From positions 1-11,324 of the forward strand of contig CAMLDI010000068.1 of the NCBI GenBank assembly GCA_946478845.1: a DNA stretch of 11,324 bases. Direction: 5' to 3'. Position 1 is the first letter of the stretch, and each line of letters opens with the position of its first letter. Of this stretch, positions 6,296-11,324 are shown piece by piece. The translations under genes were made by a program, and so were the position numbers. Source of the stretch: an uncultured Paenibacillaceae bacterium (GTDB lineage Bacteria > Bacillota > Bacilli > Aneurinibacillales > Aneurinibacillaceae). Under the pieces are notes generated by a model. That model was not told where the DNA came from, did no database searches, and saw nothing but the letters and a program-made list of their open reading frames with translations.

Positions 6296-8002
6296 ATGGC
6301 AGAAATCCCTATCACATTTAATAAACAATGGCTAGATGGTTTAAAAGAAAGAATGGAAAAAGACGGGCCCTGGCATCATCCAGAGCTATTTCATTTGGCT
6401 TGGGAAGCAGAAGAAGTTCAGGCAGTAAAAGATTTTCATGAACTCCAATGCCTGCGCTATTTACCTGGCCTTACTCCTTTGCCTCATCAAATGGAAACGG
6501 CCAATCGGGTGATTACCGAAATGCATGGGCGGGCTTTACTTGCTGATGAAGTTGGCCTGGGTAAAACCATCGAAGCCGGCTTAGTATTAAAAGAATACAT
6601 GACCCGGGGACTGGTCAAGAAAGTATTGATTCTTGTCCCCGCTTCCCTTGTGGTGCAATGGGTCCGTGAGCTGAATTCCAAGTTTTCCATTCCAGCCGTA
6701 GGCCAAAAAAAAGAATACATGTGGACTTCCTATGACGTGGTTGTGGCCTCGGTAGATACAGCCAAACGCCCTCCCCATCGGGATATCATTTTAAATCAAG
6801 CCTATGACTTGTTGATTGTTGATGAAGCCCATAAATTAAAAAATAAGAAAACAAAAAACTATCAATTTATCCAGGAAATTAAAAAGAAGTATTTACTCCT
6901 GTTAACAGCAACCCCTGTGCAAAATGAAATTGAAGAATTATATAACCTGATTACCCTGTTAAAACCAGGGCATTTAGGGCAATCTTCCGAATTCCTGCAA
7001 AGTTATGTGAAAGGAAAACGAGAAGTCAAAAACAATGACAATTTGCGTAAAGAGTTAAAGAAAGTCATGGTGCGCAATCGCAGAGCCGATGGACAGGTAG
7101 AATTCACCACCCGCCATGTGATTACTGTTCCCATTGAGTTATCTGGTGCAGAACGGGAATTATACAATGAGTTAAGCCAATTTATCCGAAATCAATATCG
7201 GAAAGAAGACGGGGAATACCGGCAAAATCCTTTAGCGTTAATTACATTGCAACGGGAAGTTTGCAGCAGCCGGGCTGCCGTGTATAACACCCTGGCCAAT
7301 ATGCACAATCGGGCTGCAGAAACCTCCCCTCTCCGTGGAGAAATTCGAACCCTGGTGGAACAATTAAAAACCATTGAAAACCATAGCAAAGCAGAGAAAG
7401 TGATGGAGCTGCTTAACGAAAGCGATGACAAGTGGATTATTTTCACGGAGTATCGGGCAACCCAGGAATACTTACAGTATATTCTCTCCCAGAATAAAAT
7501 TACCTCTGTACTTTTTCGGGGTGGGTTCAAACGAAGCAAAAAAGACTGGATGAGCCAACTTTTTGAAGAACGGGCCCAGGTTCTTATTGCTACAGAAGCA
7601 GGTGGGGAAGGAATTAACCTGCAATTTTGCAATCGATTAATCAATTATGATATGCCCTGGAATCCCATGCGAGTGGAACAGCGCATTGGGCGGATTCATC
7701 GACTGGGACAAAAGAAGGATTGTTACATTTACAACCTTTCAACAACAAATACCATCGAAGAACAAATTCTGCGCCTATTATATGAAAAAATCAATCTCTT
7801 TGAAATGGTGATTGGGGAGTTGGATGCAATCATTGATCGCTTCCAGTTGGAACGCTCTATTGAGAAAAATTTAATCGATATTATCTTGAAGTCGGATACG
7901 GAAAAAGAACAGCAGCTCAAATTTGATAATATGAGTCTTGTCTTGCAAATGATGAAAGACAATCAAAGCCAGGACGACATAAAAGAGGTGGTATTGCCAT
8001 GA
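6296..8002 (+). CDS. yqhH: SNF2/RapA-type DEAH helicase, YqhH family
   Basis: A superfamily 2 ATP-dependent DNA translocase of the SNF2 group, 568 aa from the start chosen here. Motifs: I LADEVGLGKTIEAG (about 82-95, Walker lysine near 90), II DEAH (176-179), III TATP (204-207), V ATEAGGEGINLQ (432-443) and VI QRIGRIHRLGQ (462-472). All key residues look intact, so it should be active. It resembles B. subtilis YqhH, which sits beside gcv in the same way; its cellular job is not established. ATG 6296 has AAAGGG 8 nt upstream and gives a length near YqhH. The frame is open from ATG 6209 (597 aa, with AAGGG 5 nt upstream), but the extra 29 residues look unlike the family. It overlaps yqhG by 4 nt. 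Confidence 0.9.
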   Translation: MAEIPITFNKQWLDGLKERMEKDGPWHHPELFHLAWEAEEVQAVKDFHELQCLRYLPGLTPLPHQMETANRVITEMHGRALLADEVGLGKTIEAGLVLKEYMTRGLVKKVLILVPASLVVQWVRELNSKFSIPAVGQKKEYMWTSYDVVVASVDTAKRPPHRDIILNQAYDLLIVDEAHKLKNKKTKNYQFIQEIKKKYLLLLTATPVQNEIEELYNLITLLKPGHLGQSSEFLQSYVKGKREVKNNDNLRKELKKVMVRNRRADGQVEFTTRHVITVPIELSGAERELYNELSQFIRNQYRKEDGEYRQNPLALITLQREVCSSRAAVYNTLANMHNRAAETSPLRGEIRTLVEQLKTIENHSKAEKVMELLNESDDKWIIFTEYRATQEYLQYILSQNKITSVLFRGGFKRSKKDWMSQLFEERAQVLIATEAGGEGINLQFCNRLINYDMPWNPMRVEQRIGRIHRLGQKKDCYIYNLSTTNTIEEQILRLLYEKINLFEMVIGELDAIIDRFQLERSIEKNLIDIILKSDTEKEQQLKFDNMSLVLQMMKDNQSQDDIKEVVLP

Positions 8003-8784
8003 ATCAGGTGGAAGTCCGACAATATTTGGAACGCTACTTTGATGCCCATCAGGCCAACTATGTGGAAAAAACACCGGATTACTTCAGTGTACAATTGCCT
8101 ATTGAAGTGGATAAAGACCTGGGGAACCGCCCTTTTTACTGGACCTATGTGGAACGCTTGAATCTGGAACCCCAACCTATGTTCATGAACTTAATTTTCA
8201 ACCCGGAAAATGTGCCGCAAAATTTCCGGGGAGAAAAAATCACCTTTGGTTCTCCTCGCCTCTTACAATTTTTTTCTTCAGCCCGGCGCCATGGCCAGTA
8301 CATACGCCTTTATGAACATTCAGATAAGCGGAGTCCCCTTCTTCCCTGGTTAGGGGTCAATATCCGTGTCTCCATGATTTGTGATGTAAAAAAAGATAAA
8401 CTCTTATCTCTAGGGTTTAACCTGGTCCATGGAACCATTTCTGATTCTTTTCTTTCTACGATCAAAGAAAAGGAATGTAAACAAGTCATGCCTGACTTCT
8501 CCTACACCATCCCACCCATTTATAGTATGGAATCGGCCATGGGAAAAATCGAAAACTATATTCACCAGCAAATCCAACAGGAGGACCAGAGCTGGGCCCA
8601 TCAAGCAAGGGAGCGCCTTTCCCGGGAAATGTCCCTGGTAGAGCATTTTTACGTAGAAAATAGTGAAGAACAAAAAACAGAGGAAAAAGAAAAACGGTTA
8701 GAAGAATTACGCTGGCAATTCGAACCACGGATTGAAGTGGATATTATTAATGGGGGCTTATTTTATTTGGCTCCTGTCCATTAG
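7999..8784 (+). CDS. yqhG: YqhG family protein, unknown function
   Basis: A 261-aa protein of the YqhG family, widespread in Bacillales, without a defined function. It has no signal peptide or membrane segment, so it is probably cytoplasmic. The N-terminal two thirds is mixed alpha/beta (QPMFMNLIFNP near 57, FGSPRLLQFF near 83). A charged helical segment at about 180-245 leads to a conserved-looking end, FEPRIEVDIINGGLFYLAP. The ATG at 7999 overlaps the helicase TGA (ATGA), with GAGGTGG just upstream, so translation is almost certainly coupled. Strict pairing suggests it is a partner or regulator of the SNF2 protein; this is inference from context. Its stop codon overlaps the stop of the convergent gene, leaving no room for a terminator. 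Confidence 0.9.
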   Translation: MNQVEVRQYLERYFDAHQANYVEKTPDYFSVQLPIEVDKDLGNRPFYWTYVERLNLEPQPMFMNLIFNPENVPQNFRGEKITFGSPRLLQFFSSARRHGQYIRLYEHSDKRSPLLPWLGVNIRVSMICDVKKDKLLSLGFNLVHGTISDSFLSTIKEKECKQVMPDFSYTIPPIYSMESAMGKIENYIHQQIQQEDQSWAHQARERLSREMSLVEHFYVENSEEQKTEEKEKRLEELRWQFEPRIEVDIINGGLFYLAPVH

Positions 8785-9377
8785 TTTAAGTTTTCAAATG
8801 GTATTTCCTTTCCCTCTTCATCTAAAACCTTCATGGTAATCTTTTTTTTGATTTGTTCACTAAGTAGAGGATAAACCTTATACCAGATACGAGGCATGGC
8901 GGGCAATGTTAACAAATCAGCCTTTTCCTCTTTATCCGTGGTTATTAGAAAGGTATGCACCCGTTCATCGTATATCACACCCCAATATACTGTATTCTTT
9001 TCTGTTTCTAATCCGCCCCAGGAATAAGGGTTTAATAGAGCTGGATGGCGCTGGATCACCTGGTTGATAGATGGGCTTACTACTTTCCACTTACCATTCC
9101 ATTTATTACTGACAATACAGGCATTTATGGAAGTTCGTGTTTGGTCTAATAAAAACACAAGGGATGTATCATTTTCAATGTAGACCTGTTCTAGAATTTG
9201 CCCATACCTAAAAGGTTCTCCCATTGAATAGTTATATTGAAAAACCGCTTCTTCAATCGTTTCTCCTGTTACATCTATTTTTGTGAAGCCATACCCCTCC
9301 GTCCAATACCAACCCGTAATCAATAAACCAGAAAAGACTAGGAAAATGCTGCTAAATAATATGTACTTTTTTTTCAT
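8781..9377 (-). CDS. Membrane-anchored or secreted protein of unknown function
   Basis: A 198-aa protein with a short positively charged N-terminus (MKKK) and one hydrophobic segment (about residues 5-24, ending in GWYW). It is a signal peptide or membrane anchor; there is no lipobox cysteine. The remainder would lie outside the membrane and has mixed polar and aromatic sequence without a motif I can name. The start is ATG 9377, with a rather distant AAGGAAGTGG (about 11-14 nt) as ribosome site, so translation may be modest. Codon use and residue composition look like a real gene, and it fills the space between yqhG and the hydrolase. Its TAA shares three bases with the yqhG TAG region (8781-8784). 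Confidence 0.75.
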   Translation of the reverse strand: MKKKYILFSSIFLVFSGLLITGWYWTEGYGFTKIDVTGETIEEAVFQYNYSMGEPFRYGQILEQVYIENDTSLVFLLDQTRTSINACIVSNKWNGKWKVVSPSINQVIQRHPALLNPYSWGGLETEKNTVYWGVIYDERVHTFLITTDKEEKADLLTLPAMPRIWYKVYPLLSEQIKKKITMKVLDEEGKEIPFENLN

Positions 9378-9423
9378 AAAAAGTTAATCCACTTCCTTTC
9401 CTGGACGAACTAAATTGATAGTT

Positions 9424-9429
9424 ATTATA
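9424..9429 (-). promoter_or_regulatory. Candidate -10 box for the secreted-protein gene
   Basis: A perfect TATAAT on the minus strand, about 47 nt before the ATG at 9377. No good -35 hexamer lies 16-18 bp upstream, so either an activator is needed or the match is chance. Confidence 0.35.
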
Positions 9430-9542
9430 TTCTACCATTTTAATACTGACTTTCCACTGGGTTGTGGTCCCTATCAATTACAGGATTGTTAAAAGTAGTT
9501 TAATAGATTGTAAAAAAACTCCTTTATCAAAGAAAATCATTG

Positions 9543-9548
9543 TATAAT
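9543..9548 (+). promoter_or_regulatory. Candidate -10 box for the metallo-hydrolase gene
   Basis: A perfect TATAAT preceded directly by TG, 31 nt before ATG 9580. This gives a short leader containing the ribosome site AAGGAGG (9565-9571). The -35 region is poor. The rest of the 200-base gap between the divergent genes (9378-9579) is AT-rich with nothing else I can support. Confidence 0.45.
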
Positions 9549-9579
9549 TGTTCCAGTACCAGAGAAGGAGGACGATTCA

Positions 9580-10347
9580 ATGGAAATTCAATTGATTCGC
9601 CATGCAACATTGCTTCTTACCTATAATCAAAAAAGGATTTTAATAGACCCAATGTTAAGCGCCTGTGGAGTGATGGATCCCGTTCCCTTAGTACCCAACC
9701 AGGGAAGAAATCCTCTCGTTGATTTACCCATTCCTCTTTCATCCCTTCTCAAATCGGATGCCATACTCCTTACCCATTCACACCGAGACCACTTTGATGA
9801 AGAAGCTGCTCACCAAATCCTAAAGGACATCCCTTTTTTGTGCCAACCTCCTGATGTCCCTGTGATACAAAACAACGGATTTAGTAATTGTAGAGGGATT
9901 ACTGACTCTATTCATTGGGAAGGCATTGAAATCCGGCGCACCGGAGGACAACATGGAACCTGTATAATTGGAAAGAAAATGGGACCTGTTTCAGGGTATG
10001 TTCTTAAATCGGCGGAGGAAGGAACCTTATATATTGCCGGTGATTCCATCTGGTGCCCGGAAGTCGAAACTGCCATAAAAGAAAACCAACCAGATGTTAT
10101 TATTTGTAATGCTGGTGCCGCTCGTTTTGCAACAGGTGGTCCCATTACAATGGATGAAAAAGATATCGAAAAGGTGTGTCTTGCAGCTCCAGGAGCGAAA
10201 ATCATCCCAGTTCATATGGAATCGTGGAACCATTGTAGATTAACCCGGAATGAATTGAGGAATTATATGAAAGAAAAGGGATTGGAACAACAAGTCCTGA
10301 TTCCTGAAGACGGAGAAAAATTAAGCCTATGGACTCAGGTTCCATAG
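9580..10347 (+). CDS. UlaG-like MBL-fold metal-dependent hydrolase
   Basis: A 255-aa cytoplasmic protein of the metallo-beta-lactamase fold, beta-lactamase-like group related to UlaG. Metal ligands are visible: THSHRDH with H66, H68, D70 and H71, then H125 (GGQH), D155 (AGDS) and H212/H218 (PVHMESWNH). The set is complete, so it should be an active metal-dependent hydrolase. The substrate cannot be told from sequence; UlaG itself is an ascorbate-phosphate lactonase, but many relatives act on other esters or lactones. The ATG start has an ideal AAGGAGG 8 nt upstream. It appears to be a single-gene unit with its own -10 box and a hairpin terminator whose stem includes the last codons. Confidence 0.88.
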   Translation: MEIQLIRHATLLLTYNQKRILIDPMLSACGVMDPVPLVPNQGRNPLVDLPIPLSSLLKSDAILLTHSHRDHFDEEAAHQILKDIPFLCQPPDVPVIQNNGFSNCRGITDSIHWEGIEIRRTGGQHGTCIIGKKMGPVSGYVLKSAEEGTLYIAGDSIWCPEVETAIKENQPDVIICNAGAARFATGGPITMDEKDIEKVCLAAPGAKIIPVHMESWNHCRLTRNELRNYMKEKGLEQQVLIPEDGEKLSLWTQVP

Positions 10348-10351
10348 GCTT
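10323..10351. terminator. Bidirectional hairpin between the hydrolase and yqzE
   Basis: A perfect 10-bp inverted repeat, AAGCCTATGG (10323-10332) and CCATAGGCTT (10342-10351), with a 9-nt loop. Its left arm lies in the hydrolase coding sequence and its right arm covers the stop codon. The plus side is followed by GTTTAAATCTTTTTC; the minus side by AATTTTTC just after yqzE. It can serve both convergent genes. Confidence 0.75.
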
Positions 10352-10353
10352 GT

Positions 10354-10554
10354 TTAAATCTTTTTCTTATCCTTTATCGTAAGCTTTTCTTTCGCAGTTA
10401 AGGTCTTAATCGTTAGAGGCAAAACACCAAACCACTGTTCAGACCAGTTTTGTTTTTTTTCTTTCTTCTTTTTTACCTGTTCTTCTGGCGGTTTATCAAA
10501 GTATTTAACAATTTTCACCGTTAAATACTTCATCATATCTTGAGATAAAGACAT
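10354..10554 (-). CDS. yqzE: YqzE family small protein, 66 aa
   Basis: A small basic protein matching the YqzE family of Bacillales: an N-terminal YLTVKIVKYFDKPPEE segment, a lysine-rich middle (KKKKEKK, about 29-34) and the recognisable WFGVLPLTIK (about 41-50). Its function is unknown; in B. subtilis it lies next to the comG genes. The start is ATG 10554 with only a GGGGG-type ribosome site about 9 nt upstream, so the start is less sure; ATGs at codons 7-8 are alternatives with no better site. It lies 67 nt after aroK without a terminator between, so it is probably co-transcribed with it, and it ends in the shared bidirectional hairpin. Confidence 0.8.
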   Translation of the reverse strand: MSLSQDMMKYLTVKIVKYFDKPPEEQVKKKKEKKQNWSEQWFGVLPLTIKTLTAKEKLTIKDKKKI

Positions 10555-10621
10555 GTTTTCTAGCCCCCGTTCCCGTATTTCTAAACCTATTATTCCCCGT
10601 CTCTTTTTTCTTCATACGCTT

Positions 10622-11143
10622 TTAAGAGAGTTGAGATTTAAAATCCGGATGGGACCATAATTCCTTAAGTATTTCATTAATTTTTTTGCCATCAGTAGCC
10701 AGTTGAATAGGTGCAAAATCATATAGCCCTTCCCGTTCTTTTAGTAAGGTATGCACCCGTTCCTCTGCCCCTCCCTGTAACAAAGGGCGATTTTTATCTT
10801 TTTTCACCCTCTGGATAATGGTTTCAGGTTTGGCTGTCAAAGCGACACAGATTCCATTCTTAATCATAAGTTCACGATTTTCCGGACGAAGCACGACTCC
10901 TCCGCCTGTGGTAATCACCCGGGGAACCCCATCTAAAAGGACTTCTTTTAAATAAGCAGTCTCTACCATTCGAAAATACTCTTCCCCTCTTTCCGTGAAA
11001 ATGGTAGGAATATCTTTTTTTTCTTTTTCAACAATATAATGATCCAGATCTAACTGGGGTATATTTAATTTTTGTGCAATTGCCTGTCCAACAGTGGTCT
11101 TGCCTGTTCCCATAAAACCTATTAATACAAGGGACTTACCCAA
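10622..11143 (-). CDS. aroK: Shikimate kinase
   Basis: A 173-aa shikimate kinase, the fifth step of the shikimate pathway, phosphorylating shikimate on its 3-hydroxyl with ATP in the cytoplasm. Motifs: Walker A GFMGTGKT (9-16), shikimate-binding DLD (32-34), R58 in EEYFR, GGG (80-82) and the lid arginine region KNRPLL (117-122). Length and residues are normal. I start it at TTG 11143, because AAGGAG (11154-11159) lies 10 nt upstream and the kinase fold begins directly. The frame is open to a GTG at 11176, but that codon has no ribosome site and lies only a few bases from the predicted transcription start. It probably forms an operon with yqzE. Confidence 0.93.
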   Translation of the reverse strand: MGKSLVLIGFMGTGKTTVGQAIAQKLNIPQLDLDHYIVEKEKKDIPTIFTERGEEYFRMVETAYLKEVLLDGVPRVITTGGGVVLRPENRELMIKNGICVALTAKPETIIQRVKKDKNRPLLQGGAEERVHTLLKEREGLYDFAPIQLATDGKKINEILKELWSHPDFKSQLS

Positions 11144-11190
11144 AGTACGCCAACTCCTTCCATCTAAAACAATCACTTTAAGTTTACTTT

Positions 11191-11220
11191 ATTTTAACTC
11201 ATCCGTAATAGTTCTGTCAC
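11191..11220 (-). promoter_or_regulatory. SigA-type promoter of aroK
   Basis: On the minus strand GTGACA (11215-11220), 18 bp and TAAAAT (11191-11196) give 5/6 matches in both hexamers. Transcription would begin near 11184, leaving about 40 nt of leader before the TTG start and supporting that start over the GTG at 11176. Confidence 0.6.
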
Positions 11221-11261
11221 AATCCTTTCAACCTTTAGACACCATTTTCTTGGGACAATAG

Positions 11262-11270
11262 TGGTATACT
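11262..11270 (+). promoter_or_regulatory. Possible outward extended -10 promoter at right edge
   Basis: TGGTATACT is an extended -10 element (TGn plus 5/6 of TATAAT) on the plus strand, with no good -35. It would drive a gene starting beyond the window, divergent from aroK. No gene is visible in 11221-11324. Confidence 0.3.
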
Positions 11271-11324
11271 CCTGTCTTTGACACTTGGAGAACAGAAAAA
11301 GCTTGGAATCCCTTATAACTAGGG

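Noticed and set aside
6296..8784. Reading the SNF2-YqhG pair as a phage-defence island
   Set aside because: No nuclease, methylase or other defence gene is nearby, composition matches the neighbours, and the neighbourhood is conserved backbone.
11144..11176. Extended shikimate kinase start at GTG 11176
   Set aside because: It has no ribosome site and lies only about 8 nt from the predicted transcription start; TTG 11143 has AAGGAG.
11278..11319. TTGACA followed by TATAAC on the plus strand at the right edge
   Set aside because: The spacer is 30 bp, far too long for one promoter.

Overview
The window is an ordinary stretch of chromosomal backbone from a low-GC, Gram-positive, spore-forming bacterium of the order Bacillales. 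The evidence is a YteA-type sporulation-associated DksA/TraR protein, a YqhG protein paired with an SNF2 helicase next to a glycine-riboswitch-controlled gcv operon, a YqzE-like small protein, strong AGGAGG-type ribosome binding sites and frequent TTG/GTG starts. The family or genus cannot be fixed from this sequence. I see no insertion sequences, phage genes, CRISPR arrays, tRNAs or rRNAs.

Left region (1-1470). The first 31 codons of a minus-strand ribonucleotide reductase gene, probably the B12-dependent class II enzyme NrdJ, run off the left edge. Upstream lie two near-identical NrdR-box-like sites exactly 31 bp apart, and the nearer one covers the -35 hexamer of a good TTGACA-17-TATTCT promoter. 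Next is an unlisted 50-aa zinc-ribbon gene on the plus strand (433-585). It converges on yteA (656-1423, minus) across a perfect 15-bp hairpin terminator.

Central region (1493-6115). This is a complete glycine cleavage operon on the minus strand, in the order gcvT-gcvH-gcvPA-gcvPB, with overlaps or gaps of 12 nt or less. It is preceded by a tandem glycine riboswitch whose second P1 stem competes with an intrinsic terminator, so it should be a glycine ON switch. GcvPA and GcvPB form the P decarboxylase, GcvH carries the lipoyl arm and GcvT transfers the one-carbon unit to tetrahydrofolate. The L protein is not in the window.

Right-centre (6209-9377). Divergent from gcv is a two-gene unit: an SNF2/RapA-type helicase (yqhH) and YqhG, joined by an ATGA overlap. 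Its exact role is unknown. A secreted or membrane-anchored protein of unknown function converges on yqhG so tightly that the two stop codons share bases.

Right end (9543-11324). An UlaG-like metallo-beta-lactamase-fold hydrolase on the plus strand converges on a minus-strand aroK-yqzE pair through a bidirectional hairpin that lies partly inside the hydrolase coding sequence. aroK has a clear promoter, and a possible outward promoter points off the right edge.

The most noteworthy signals are regulatory: the tandem NrdR boxes and the overlapping riboswitch/terminator. The least understood unit is the helicase-YqhG pair.
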